Shown here piece by piece: positions 29,358 through 39,916 of a stretch of 64,000 nt of DNA. Under the pieces are notes generated by a model. The model made no database searches. It was given only the letters and a program-made list of their open reading frames with translations, and was not told the origin of the DNA. The stretch covers positions 62,001 to 126,000 of the forward strand of contig JAKFYI010000030.1 of assembly GCA_021730985.1 (NCBI GenBank), written 5' to 3'. Origin of the DNA: Hyphomicrobiales bacterium. Its GTDB lineage: Bacteria > Pseudomonadota > Alphaproteobacteria > Rhizobiales > Xanthobacteraceae. The position numbers were made by a program, and so were the translations under genes. How positions within the stretch are numbered: position 1 is the stretch's first letter; each line of letters begins with the position of its first letter.

Positions 29358-29404
29358 TCATCTCGAAGGCGTGGATGGCCGGGACAAGCCCGGCCATGAC
29401 GGCG
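29358..29404. repeat. Palindromic repeat, family 2, half copy in the atpA-atpG spacer
   Basis: The segment TCTCGAAGGCGTGGATGGCC followed by GGGACAAGCCCGGCCATGAC resembles the right half of the element at 39773-39852 (TCTCGAAATGATGGATTGCC, then GGGTCAAGCCCGGCAATGAC). GGCCGGG/CCCGGCC form its hairpin. It sits inside the atp operon. Confidence 0.7.
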
Positions 29405-29405
29405 G

Positions 29406-31498
<2,093 letters not shown>

Positions 31499-31782
31499 TG
31501 GAACGCGCTCTTGAGAGATCAACCCGCGGATCCGGCCGACCCGGCTGGTCGGCACAAACCCTTGGATTTCAAGGGATTTATCTGATTTGGCGAGCCGTCA
31601 TACAGTGGCGACGAAACCCGTCTAAATCGCGCGGTTCCGTAACATATCGATGCTTGCGGCGCAACAAGGGCAAGGCTGCGGGAACACAGAAGGCGGCTGG
31701 ATTCTTCGAGGGTCCGGATTTCGCCGCCCAGCAACTTTTCCGGTTCCGGCAAGGACGCCATCCGTCCCTGCAATCTCAGGAT

Positions 31783-33579
31783 TCACGAGGCCAGTCTGCG
31801 GATTTCCTGCAGCGTGATGTCCGCCAGATCGTGCAGCCGCTGCAGCTCCGTCCCGACCAATGTACGCGGGCGAGTATCGAGCAGACACAGGGTGCCGATG
31901 CAGCTTCCGTTGTCGAGGATCAGCGGATAGCCGGCATAGAACCGGATACGCGGGTCGTTGGTCACCAGCGGATTGTCCGCGAACCGCGCGTCCTGGAGCG
32001 CGTCCGGGATGATCATGGGCTCGCGGTGATAGACGACGTGGGCGCAGAACGCCTCGTCACGCGAGGTCTCCTTCGACTTGACACCCAGGCAGGACTTGAA
32101 CCACTGCCGGTTGGAATCGACCAGGCTGATCATCGCCATCGGCACGTCGAACAGCGCCGTGGCGAGGCGCGTAACGCGATCGAACCGCTCCTCGGAGGCG
32201 GTGTCCAGGATGTTCAGGCCGTGCAGCGACGCAATCCGCTGCTCCTCGTCATCGGGAATGGCGGCGCGAATCCAGTGGCACGCCGTCCGCAGCACCCAGG
32301 CGCGAATCTTGGTCCTGGCGTAGCTGCTGGAAAACGGCTTGATCAGCCAGTCGGAGACACCCGCCGCATCGCCCGCACCCGCATCGTCCTGCGCCGCCAC
32401 GATGACGACGGGGAGCGATTCATCGTCCTCGGTCTGGCGTATCTCGCGGCACAGCATCACGCCGTCGATGTGCGTTCCGTCATGCTCGAGGAGGGCGAGC
32501 GAGGGCCGATCCTTGGCGATCAGCTTTCGCGCGTCCTCGATGTTGGAGAAGAAAACCGGACAAATGCCCTCGGCGCGAATTGCCTCCGACAGCGCCGCGG
32601 CCGTGCTGGAATTGGAAATGTTGAGAAGCACGGAGCGTTCGGGAAGGGCCGGCTCCAGCGAGGTGGTGGCCTGAAACTGCGCCACCGGAGGCTCCGAAGG
32701 CCGGGCCTGAGAGGGCTTCAATTCGACGATCTCGCCTTCGGTGGCGGCACCCACCTCCAGCACAGAACCTGCGGCGCGAACGTCCGCGCGCAGCCCTTCG
32801 ATGATGCGGTCGATCGAGGCGTCGTCGCGCGCCGGATCGTGGTGGGTCAACGCGACCCGCTTGACGCTGGCGTGCCGGGCGAGACCGACGACGTATTCAC
32901 CCGAGCTGTGGCCCCAGCCAACCTTGGACTCGTACTCGGCCGCGGTGTACTGCGCGTCGTGGATGACGAGGTCCGCCCCGTTCATGAACTCAGCGTGGCG
33001 CAGGTCCTGGCCAGCGATCTCCCCCAGTCCGCTGCCCAAGCCGCGCGAATAGGGCTCGTGATCGCAGCAGTACGCAACCGAGGCGCCGTCCGCCGTCAGG
33101 CGATAGCCAAGCGTCAGCGCAGGATGATTCAGATATTGCGTGGCGACCTTGATGTCGCCGATCTCGAAGTTGCCTTCGAGCAGATCGTGATAGCGGATCG
33201 TCGCGCCGAACTGGTCGGGCGTGATCGGAAAATAAGTGTGCTGCATCTGCCCGGCCAGCGTTTCGCGCAACGACTGGTCGAGGCCCTTCGGCCCGTAGAT
33301 GTGCCACTCATTGCCGGCATCGAACAGCGGCCCGAAGAACGGGAAGCCCTGGATGTGATCCCAATGCGTGTGACTGATCAGGATGTGGCCACGCAGGCCC
33401 TTCGCGCCCGATGCCATAAGGGCGCGGCCAAGCGCGTAGATGCCGGTGCCGCTATCGATGATGACGAGCGTGCCGCGTGACGAGCGGACTTCGATGCACG
33501 AGGTGTTGCCGCCGTAGCGCGCCGTGCCCGGTCCTGGCGTCGGTATCGAACCGCGCGTGCCCCAGAAACGAACGTGCAT
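31783..33579 (-). CDS. MBL-fold hydrolase / pseudo-receiver / GAF fusion protein
   Basis: A 598-residue protein with three domains. Residues ~1-275 form a metallo-beta-lactamase fold close to the class that includes cAMP phosphodiesterases and PqqB-like proteins: FWGTRGSIPTPG, the metal motif SHTHWDH, then LNHPAL, CCDHEP and LTHHDP as further ligands. Residues ~305-425 resemble a response-regulator receiver, but the phospho-acceptor segment reads LALLEHDGTHIDG with Glu at the Asp position, and the N-terminal acidic pair is absent (VLLNISNSS). The late Lys is kept (WLIKPFSSS). Residues ~445-595 are a GAF domain (LNILDTASEERFDRVTRLAT ... RFYAGYPLI). It looks like a cytosolic, possibly ligand-gated hydrolase. 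The ATG at 33579 follows GGGGAG; a GTG at 33591 is an alternative. Confidence 0.85.
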   Translation of the reverse strand: MHVRFWGTRGSIPTPGPGTARYGGNTSCIEVRSSRGTLVIIDSGTGIYALGRALMASGAKGLRGHILISHTHWDHIQGFPFFGPLFDAGNEWHIYGPKGLDQSLRETLAGQMQHTYFPITPDQFGATIRYHDLLEGNFEIGDIKVATQYLNHPALTLGYRLTADGASVAYCCDHEPYSRGLGSGLGEIAGQDLRHAEFMNGADLVIHDAQYTAAEYESKVGWGHSSGEYVVGLARHASVKRVALTHHDPARDDASIDRIIEGLRADVRAAGSVLEVGAATEGEIVELKPSQARPSEPPVAQFQATTSLEPALPERSVLLNISNSSTAAALSEAIRAEGICPVFFSNIEDARKLIAKDRPSLALLEHDGTHIDGVMLCREIRQTEDDESLPVVIVAAQDDAGAGDAAGVSDWLIKPFSSSYARTKIRAWVLRTACHWIRAAIPDDEEQRIASLHGLNILDTASEERFDRVTRLATALFDVPMAMISLVDSNRQWFKSCLGVKSKETSRDEAFCAHVVYHREPMIIPDALQDARFADNPLVTNDPRIRFYAGYPLILDNGSCIGTLCLLDTRPRTLVGTELQRLHDLADITLQEIRRLAS

Positions 33580-33676
33580 CGGGCTCCCCACCGCAACGGG
33601 ATGGCCAGCTCACGCATCAAGCTGACGGCGATAAGTCTGCGTCTTTTCGTGTTTTGCGGCAAGCTGACACAACGGG

Positions 33677-34579
33677 TTACGGCGCCTTCGGACCGTTGGC
33701 GGTGTACCAGTCGAAAATCTGCTCTCCGGTCATGAACGCCACGTCCGGCTTCTTCTTAATGTGGGCGATGGCGTTACGGAAATACTTGAGCCGGTGCGGC
33801 GCGCCCATGATGTAGGGATGCACCACGATCGCCATGATACGCGCGCTGTCCTCGGCGTCGGCATAGATCTGATCGAACTGATCGACCGCGCGGTCGTAGT
33901 ACTCCGACGCCTTGTGATGCTGGATCAGCATCATCGCCACGTCATTGCACTCCTGCGTGTAGGGAATGTTGACGATTGGCTTGGTGCGGGTCTTCAGCCA
34001 CACCGGCTGATCGTCGAGCACCCAGTCGGCGACGTAGTCGTAGCCGTCCTCTTTCAAGAGGTCCGGCGTCTCCCAGGTTTCGGTGAGGCCGGGCCCGAGC
34101 CAACCGCGCGGTTGCTTACCGGTCGCCTTCGTGATCGCCTTCGTGGTCATCTGGATGTCGGCCTTCTCGTCCGGCACCTTCTGCATGTTGCGCTGGGTGA
34201 AGCCGTGGCCGATGAATTCCCACTTGCGGTCCAACGCCGCCTTCACGATCGGCGGAAACGCCTCGATGGCGCAGCCGTTGATCGCCAGCACGCCGGGAAT
34301 CTGGAATTCGTCGAACACCTTCACGAAGCGCCAGAAGCCGACCCGGTTGCCGTACTCATGCCAGCACCAGTTCGGAATGTCCGGCGTCGGCGAGCCGCCA
34401 GCCGGGGGCGTCAGCACCGTGCGCGGCATCACGTCCTTCGGGTCCCATTCCTCGACGTTGACGATGACCCACACCGCCATGCGCGCGCTGCCCGGCAGCT
34501 TCATGGGCGGACGATCCGTGATCGCCGAATAGGCGATGCGGTCGGTCGGCAGCATGCGGGTCGATGGTGCTTGGCTCAC
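33677..34579 (-). CDS. Polysaccharide deacetylase family protein (PuuE/chitin-deacetylase-like)
   Basis: A 300-residue NodB-homology protein. The GTG start at 34579 follows AGGAG with 8-nt spacing. The segments WVIVNVEEWDPKDVMPR, EYGNRVGFWRFVKVFDEFQI, EFIGHGFTQRNM and MAIVVHPYIMGAPHRL are typical of the subgroup annotated as PuuE-like allantoinase or generic polysaccharide deacetylase. Conserved His residues in HGF and HPY would be metal ligands. No signal peptide is seen, favouring a cytosolic amide hydrolase. It is divergent from the MFS transporter gene. Confidence 0.85.
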   Translation of the reverse strand: MSQAPSTRMLPTDRIAYSAITDRPPMKLPGSARMAVWVIVNVEEWDPKDVMPRTVLTPPAGGSPTPDIPNWCWHEYGNRVGFWRFVKVFDEFQIPGVLAINGCAIEAFPPIVKAALDRKWEFIGHGFTQRNMQKVPDEKADIQMTTKAITKATGKQPRGWLGPGLTETWETPDLLKEDGYDYVADWVLDDQPVWLKTRTKPIVNIPYTQECNDVAMMLIQHHKASEYYDRAVDQFDQIYADAEDSARIMAIVVHPYIMGAPHRLKYFRNAIAHIKKKPDVAFMTGEQIFDWYTANGPKAP

Positions 34580-34696
34580 GGTGCGTTCTCCTGTTCGGGT
34601 GCGCGATTGTCCTAGGCGGGCGCGGACGGCGCAACCACCCGCCCGTCATTCCGGAGAAGTTTGCTATGGTGGGGCTCAAGTCCGGGTCTCAATCCA

Positions 34697-35923
34697 ATGC
34701 AATCGCCTCCTTCCACCGGCACCAGCGCGCCGAGCCTGCTGACCGCGCTCGCACCCCTGTGGTTCGCAGGCGTCAGCGCGCGCATCACGATTCTGGCGGT
34801 GCCGCCGGTGATCCCGCTGATCCACGGCGACCTGCATATGACCGAGACCCAGGTCGGTCTGCTGATGAGCTTTCCGGTCTTGATGTTCGCACTCGCCGCA
34901 ATTCCCGGCTCGCTGCTGATTGCGCGAACCGGCGCGAGCCGCATCGCCATTGCGGGGTTGCTCATTATCGCCTGCGCCTCGGCCGCGCGTGCCGCTGCGT
35001 CCAACATCTGGCTGCTCTATGCCGCGACCGCGCTGATGGGCGCCGGCATTGCCATCCTGCAGCCCGCGCTGCCGACCCTGGTTCGCAACTGGGCGTCCGA
35101 GCGCGTTGGCTTCGGCTCCGCGGTTTCGACCAACGGCATGATGGTCGGCGCCATGGCCGGACCGGTGTTGACCATTCCGTTCATCCTGCCCGCCGTCGGG
35201 CAGAGCTGGCGGATGGCCTTGCTGGTGTGGACCGCACCGGTGGTTGTGGCGGCGCTGCTGTTCCTGACGATCGCGCCACGCGATCGTCAAAATCCGGGTG
35301 ATGCGATGGGCACCGGCGCACGGCGCTGGTGGCCGGACTGGAAGAACCCGCTGCTCTGGCTCCTGGCGCTGACGTTAGGCAGCAACAACGCATTCTATTT
35401 CGCAATCAACGCCTTCCTGCCGGACTATCTGAACAGCCGCGGCGAAGGTGCGCTGATCGGCGCCGCGCTCGGCGGCATGAACGGCATGCAGCTTATCGCG
35501 TCATTCGTTTTGCTCGTGACGGCGGAGCGCATGCAGCGCCAGACATGGCCCTATCTGGTGTTTGGTGTGCTGCCGCTCGCAGGCGTGCTCGCGATCATAT
35601 TTGGCAGCGCGGTCTGGATCGTGGCCGGTGCGACGGTGGTGGGCTTCTCGCTCGCGGTGACATTTGTCATGACGTTTGCCTTGCCGCCGCTGCTGAGCCC
35701 GCCCGACCAGGTTCATCGCATGGCGGGAGGCATGTTCACGATCAGCTACACCATTGGCGTGATCGTGCCGGTCCTGTGCGGCGCGCTGTGGGATTTGACC
35801 GGACTGCCGTGGATGGTGTTCCTGCCGATCGGAGTGATCGGGGTCGCATTGACGGCGCTCGGCTACTTCCTGAGCATGAGAGCGGCATCGACGAAACCAA
35901 CGTCCGCCCAAGGAGACCGATGA
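34697..35923 (+). CDS. MFS transporter, CynX/NimT-like
   Basis: A 408-residue, 12-helix major facilitator. The ATG at 34697 gives a short N-terminus before the first helix ([17 protein letters not shown]). The sequence [20 protein letters not shown] then [20 protein letters not shown] and [20 protein letters not shown] resemble the cyanate-porter (CynX/NimT) family. The stop overlaps the first of two consecutive ATGs at the start of the following Gdx/SugE-type gene (ATGATG at 35920-35925), so the two are coupled. The substrate is unknown. Confidence 0.87.
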   Translation: MQSPPSTGTSAPSLLTALAPLWFAGVSARITILAVPPVIPLIHGDLHMTETQVGLLMSFPVLMFALAAIPGSLLIARTGASRIAIAGLLIIACASAARAAASNIWLLYAATALMGAGIAILQPALPTLVRNWASERVGFGSAVSTNGMMVGAMAGPVLTIPFILPAVGQSWRMALLVWTAPVVVAALLFLTIAPRDRQNPGDAMGTGARRWWPDWKNPLLWLLALTLGSNNAFYFAINAFLPDYLNSRGEGALIGAALGGMNGMQLIASFVLLVTAERMQRQTWPYLVFGVLPLAGVLAIIFGSAVWIVAGATVVGFSLAVTFVMTFALPPLLSPPDQVHRMAGGMFTISYTIGVIVPVLCGALWDLTGLPWMVFLPIGVIGVALTALGYFLSMRAASTKPTSAQGDR

Positions 35924-36237
35924 TGGCGTGGATTTATCTGTTCTTCGCAGGCCTGTTCGAGATCGGTTGGGCGATCGGGCTGAAATACACCGAGGGCTTC
36001 TCGCGCCCGGTGCCGACCATCCTGACGGTCGGCGCGATGGTGGTCAGCCTCGTATTGCTCGGACTGGCGCTGAAGACCTTGCCGGTCGGCACCGCCTATG
36101 CGGTGTGGACCGGGATCGGCGCGGTCGGCACCGCAGCGCTCGGCATCTACCTGTTCGGCGAGCCAGCGAACGCGGCGCGGCTCGCGTCGATCGGCTTGAT
36201 CGTTGCGGGCATTGTCGGGTTGAAGCTGGTGTCCTGA
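35923..36237 (+). CDS. sugE: SMR-family guanidinium exporter (Gdx/SugE type)
   Basis: A 104-residue, four-helix small multidrug resistance protein of the Gdx subtype. [20 protein letters not shown] has the essential membrane Glu (AGLFEIGW), followed by KYTEGFSR and [20 protein letters not shown]. All match E. coli SugE/Gdx closely. Such proteins export guanidinium in exchange for protons. Start at 35923 gives MAWI and 7-nt spacing to AAGGAG; 35920 would add one Met. It is coupled to the upstream MFS gene and has no separate guanidine-riboswitch leader visible. Confidence 0.92.
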   Translation: MAWIYLFFAGLFEIGWAIGLKYTEGFSRPVPTILTVGAMVVSLVLLGLALKTLPVGTAYAVWTGIGAVGTAALGIYLFGEPANAARLASIGLIVAGIVGLKLVS

Positions 36238-36328
36238 ACGGCGCATGACAGGCATGTAGCCCGCAGGTTTCGCGCGCCGCTTACACGCGATACAACGACA
36301 TACGCTGCCAGAAACGTCACAGGGTGGA

Positions 36329-37249
36329 ATGGTGGTTTCGAAGCCGGGCTTGGACGAAGCCACCAAGGGCAAGCTGTTGCTCATCCTGCTGGCGTTCTTC
36401 TGGGGCTTGAGCTGGCCGGCGCTCCGCGTCGCGCTCGACGAACTCACCCCCTGGGCCACGCGGCTGCTCGGCTACAGCATCGGCTCGGCGACCTTGATCG
36501 TGCTGCTCAAGCTTCAGGGCCGCAGCTTCCACATCCCGTTCGGCCGCAACTGGATTCACGTCTTCATCGCCGGGATGCTCAACGTCGTGGCGTTCGGACT
36601 GTTCGGCACGTTCGCGCAGCTCTCGACCGCGACCACGCGCGTGATCATCATCAACTATTCGATGCCTATCTGGGCCAGCATGATGGCCTGGATGTTCTTT
36701 CGCGAGCGCCCGAACCGGTGGGTCGCGGCAGGCCTGGCGCTCTGCCTCGCGGGACTAACCGTGCTGGTCTATCCGGTCGCCGCGGCGTCGATGCAGGAAC
36801 CGACCGGACTGATCCTGGCGTTCCTGTGCGCGTTGAGCTGGGCGGCCGGAACCATCTACATGAAGGCCTTTCGCATCGAAGGCGACCTGGTTGCCATCAC
36901 CATGTGGCAGATCCTGGTCGGTGCGGTGGTGTTCGCCATCTGCTACCTGATCTTCGTGGGGCCGCCGGTGCTCGAACCGTTGCAGGCCCGGACATGGCTT
37001 GGCGTCGCATACTCCGGATTCTTCGGCACCGCGTTCGCGTATTTCATCTGGTACAACATCATCGGCAAAGTCTCGACCGCGACGGCCTCGCTCGGCACGC
37101 TCGCCAACCCCGTGATCGGCGTGATCGGATCGGTGATCGTCCTGGGCGAAAAGCTGACAGCACCGGACATCATCGGCTTCGCGCTGATCTTCGCCGCGGC
37201 GGCCTGTGTGCTGCTGCAGCCTCGGCCGCAGGCCGTGGGCGGCGCATGA
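36329..37249 (+). CDS. EamA/DMT transporter, first of a tandem pair
   Basis: A 306-residue ten-helix protein with two EamA repeats. It starts MVVSKPGLDEATKGKLLLIL and shares many blocks with the next gene (FFWGLSWPALRVAL versus FTWGINWPVIKIAL; AGMLNVVAFGLFGTFA versus SSLLNVVAFGVFSALA), indicating a tandem duplication. The next gene starts 10 nt after its stop. Two paralogues side by side could form a heterodimer, as in some paired DMT/SMR systems. Substrate unknown. Confidence 0.9.
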   Translation: MVVSKPGLDEATKGKLLLILLAFFWGLSWPALRVALDELTPWATRLLGYSIGSATLIVLLKLQGRSFHIPFGRNWIHVFIAGMLNVVAFGLFGTFAQLSTATTRVIIINYSMPIWASMMAWMFFRERPNRWVAAGLALCLAGLTVLVYPVAAASMQEPTGLILAFLCALSWAAGTIYMKAFRIEGDLVAITMWQILVGAVVFAICYLIFVGPPVLEPLQARTWLGVAYSGFFGTAFAYFIWYNIIGKVSTATASLGTLANPVIGVIGSVIVLGEKLTAPDIIGFALIFAAAACVLLQPRPQAVGGA

Positions 37250-37259
37250 AGGCGCTCGC

Positions 37260-38201
37260 GTGACAGCACCGGCAAGCCTGGACGAAGCGACCCGCGCCCG
37301 GCTGATGCTGGTGGTGCTCGGCTTCACCTGGGGCATCAACTGGCCGGTGATCAAGATCGCACTTTCCGGTCTGTCGCCGTGGACCTTCCGCCTGTACGGA
37401 TTCACCGTCGCCGCCGTGACACTGATGGCGGTCGTCAAACTGACCGGCCGCAGCCTCGCGGTGCCGCGCGGCATGACGTGGGTTCACCTCTTCATGTCGA
37501 GCCTGCTCAACGTGGTGGCGTTCGGCGTGTTCAGCGCGCTGGCGATGATGACCGCATCAACCGGCCGCGTCGCGGTGGTGGCCTATTCTTTCCCGGTGTG
37601 GGCGTGCCTGCTGGCGTGGCTGATCCTGGGCGAAAAGCTGCGCGGCGGCGCCATGCTGGGTCTGGCGCTTTGCATTGCCGGGCTGGTTGTCCTGGTCTAT
37701 CCGGTGATCGGCTCGGCCGCACTCGTCGGACTCGGGCTCGCGCTCGCCTCGGCCGTCACCTGGGCCGTGGGGACCATCTACCTGAAGCTGTTCCGCATCC
37801 CCGGCGACATGCTGGTCAACACGGCCTGGCAGGTCGCCATCGCAGCCTTCGTGCTGCTGCTCTTTACGCTCGCGTTCGAGGGCGTGCCGAGGTTCGAGCC
37901 GGTTCCAACCGACGCGCTGATCGCCACGATCTTCAACGGCCTGGTCGGCTCCGCCGTCTCCTATCTGCTCTGGTACCACATCGTCAGTCACCTGCCGGCC
38001 GCGACCGCGGCGCTGGGCTCGCTCGCGTCGCCTGCGATCGGCGTCGTGATCTCGGTGTTCATCCTGGACGAATATCCGACCACCATGGACGTGATCGGAT
38101 TCGGCTTGATCTTTGCCGCGGCGATGAGTGTCATTCTCCAGCCGCGCGAACGCGCAACCGCGGCGCCAAAGCCCGCGCCAGACCCGGAAAGCAGCCGATG
38201 A
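37260..38201 (+). CDS. EamA/DMT transporter, second of a tandem pair
   Basis: A 313-residue paralogue of the preceding gene, starting at a GTG (MTAPASLDEATRARLML), with the same N-terminal LDEAT motif as its neighbour. Ten hydrophobic helices, two EamA repeats, and a C-terminal Ala/Pro-rich tail. It overlaps the downstream ThDP-enzyme gene by ATGA. The arrangement implies that the two transporters and the enzyme act on related compounds, for example 2-oxoacids or their amino-acid relatives, but this is inference. Confidence 0.9.
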   Translation: MTAPASLDEATRARLMLVVLGFTWGINWPVIKIALSGLSPWTFRLYGFTVAAVTLMAVVKLTGRSLAVPRGMTWVHLFMSSLLNVVAFGVFSALAMMTASTGRVAVVAYSFPVWACLLAWLILGEKLRGGAMLGLALCIAGLVVLVYPVIGSAALVGLGLALASAVTWAVGTIYLKLFRIPGDMLVNTAWQVAIAAFVLLLFTLAFEGVPRFEPVPTDALIATIFNGLVGSAVSYLLWYHIVSHLPAATAALGSLASPAIGVVISVFILDEYPTTMDVIGFGLIFAAAMSVILQPRERATAAPKPAPDPESSR

Positions 38202-39751
38202 ACGGAGCCGAAAGCCTGGTCCACACGCTGCTCAAGTGCGGCGTCGATACCTGTTTCGTCAATCCGGGCACCAGCGAGATGCATTTCGTCGCGGCGCTCG
38301 ACCGGATTCCGGGCATGCGCAGCGTGCTCTGTCTGCAGGAGAACGTGGTCACCGGCGCGGCCGACGCCTACTACCGCGTCACCGGCAAGCCGGCGGCGAC
38401 ACTGCTGCATTGCGGCCCAGGTCTCGCCAACGGACTCGCCAACCTGCACAACGCGCGGCGCGCCCGCTCCGGCATCGTCAACGTGGTCGGCGACCAGGCG
38501 ACCTACCACCGCCCGCTCGACGCGCCGCTCACCGCCGATGCCGAAGGCTGGGCGCGGCCGGTTTCGACATTCGTGCGCACGGTGCTGTCATCGAACCGCG
38601 TCGGCGAGGACGCCGCCGCCGCGGTACAGGCGGCGCGCGTGCCGCCGGGCGGCATCGCGACGCTGATCCTGCCGAGCGACGCCTCATGGGACGACGGCGG
38701 CATTGTCGGCACGCCGCTTCCTGTTGCCATCGCGCCATCGATCGATCCGCATGCGGTGCGTCACGCCGCACGCATCCTGCGCGAGAAGAAGAACGTGCTG
38801 CTGCTGCTCGGCGGCGATGCGGTACACGCGGCATCGCAACGCCTGGCGTGGCGGATCGCCGCGATGACCGGCGCCAAGCTGATGACCGAGCTTTCCAACG
38901 CGCGCACCGAACGCGGCCAGGGCAGCCTGCCGCTTGAGCGCGTGCCCTATCCCGCCGACGCCGCCGTGAAGGCTCTGGCGCCTTACGACCATCTGATCCT
39001 GGTCAACGCCGTGCCGCCGGTCGGCTTCTTCGCCTATCCGGGCAAGCCGAGCCGCCAATACAAGGAAGGCGCCGGCCTGCATGTTCTGAGCCGCGTCGAA
39101 CAGAACGCCGAGCAGGCTCTGCAGGCGCTGGTGGATGAGCTTGGCGCGCCACCCGCCGAAATTCCGGGCAACGGCCCGAAGCCGTCGATCGTGAAGGGCA
39201 AGCCAACGCCGGAAGACCTCGCCACCACTATCGCCGCCATTTTGCCGGAGGGCGCGGTGATCGTCGACGAGTCGGTGAGCTACGGCCGCGGCTTCTTCCG
39301 CAACACGCACGCCGCGGCGCCGCATGACTGGCTGCAGATCATGGGCGGCGCAATCGGCGCCGGCATTCCCTTGGCGGTGGGAAGCGCTATCGGGTTACAC
39401 GCCAAAGGCGCCGGCGACCGCCGCGTGCTGGCGCTGCAGGCCGACGGCTCTGCGATGTACACCGTGCAGGGTCTGTGGACGCAGGCGCGCGAGAAACTGC
39501 CGGTGACCACCGTGATCCTGTCGAACCGCAAGTATCAGATTTTGATCGGCGAGTTGGCTTCGGTCGGCGCGAATCCCGGGCCCACCGCCATGAACATGCT
39601 CGACCTCGGCAACCCGGACATCGGCTGGGTCAAGCTCGCCGAAAGCCTCGGCGTCGAGGCGGCGCAGGCCGACACGCTGGAAGGTTGCGCCGACTTGATG
39701 GCCGGCTCGTTCAAGCGGCCCGGGCCGTTTTTGATCGAGCTGCTGATTTAG
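38198..39751 (+). CDS. Acetolactate synthase-like thiamine diphosphate enzyme
   Basis: A 517-residue ThDP-dependent enzyme. The N-terminal PYR domain has GVDTCFVNPGTSEMHFVAAL and the activating Glu in LCLQENVVTGAADAYYRV. The central domain runs from ~165 to 300. The PP domain has ALQADGSAMYTVQGLWTQ with the usual GDG changed to ADG and the later NN to NR (ILSNRKYQI), both retained in a known subgroup annotated as acetolactate synthase large subunit. It lacks an adjacent ilvH, so a role in branched-chain synthesis is doubtful; a decarboxylase or carboligase of another 2-oxoacid is equally likely. The start overlaps the upstream EamA stop (ATGA). Confidence 0.85.
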   Translation: MNGAESLVHTLLKCGVDTCFVNPGTSEMHFVAALDRIPGMRSVLCLQENVVTGAADAYYRVTGKPAATLLHCGPGLANGLANLHNARRARSGIVNVVGDQATYHRPLDAPLTADAEGWARPVSTFVRTVLSSNRVGEDAAAAVQAARVPPGGIATLILPSDASWDDGGIVGTPLPVAIAPSIDPHAVRHAARILREKKNVLLLLGGDAVHAASQRLAWRIAAMTGAKLMTELSNARTERGQGSLPLERVPYPADAAVKALAPYDHLILVNAVPPVGFFAYPGKPSRQYKEGAGLHVLSRVEQNAEQALQALVDELGAPPAEIPGNGPKPSIVKGKPTPEDLATTIAAILPEGAVIVDESVSYGRGFFRNTHAAAPHDWLQIMGGAIGAGIPLAVGSAIGLHAKGAGDRRVLALQADGSAMYTVQGLWTQAREKLPVTTVILSNRKYQILIGELASVGANPGPTAMNMLDLGNPDIGWVKLAESLGVEAAQADTLEGCADLMAGSFKRPGPFLIELLI

Positions 39752-39772
39752 CCGTCGCCCCGAGCGGACTCC

Positions 39773-39852
39773 TCCGTCACCCGCGGGCTTGACCCGCGGG
39801 TCCATCCACCTCTCGAAATGATGGATTGCCGGGTCAAGCCCGGCAATGACGA
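39773..39852. repeat. Palindromic repeat, family 2, full copy
   Basis: Two hairpins (CCCGCGGG...CCCGCGGG around GCTTGA, and TTGCCGGGTCAAGCCCGGCAA) flank a centre CCATCCACCTCTCGAAATGA. The ends are CGTCAC and TGACGAC. The right half is matched in the atpA-atpG spacer. It lies between the ThDP-enzyme gene and a TctC gene. Confidence 0.8.
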
Positions 39853-39916
39853 CACGGGCGATGGCGCGGCCTCGTGCCCCTTGTTAGGCTTCGGAAAAGT
39901 TCTGGGAGGATCTGCA

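Noticed and set aside
35880..35922. Guanidine riboswitch ahead of the Gdx gene
   Set aside because: The gene overlaps the upstream MFS gene and has no leader space for one.
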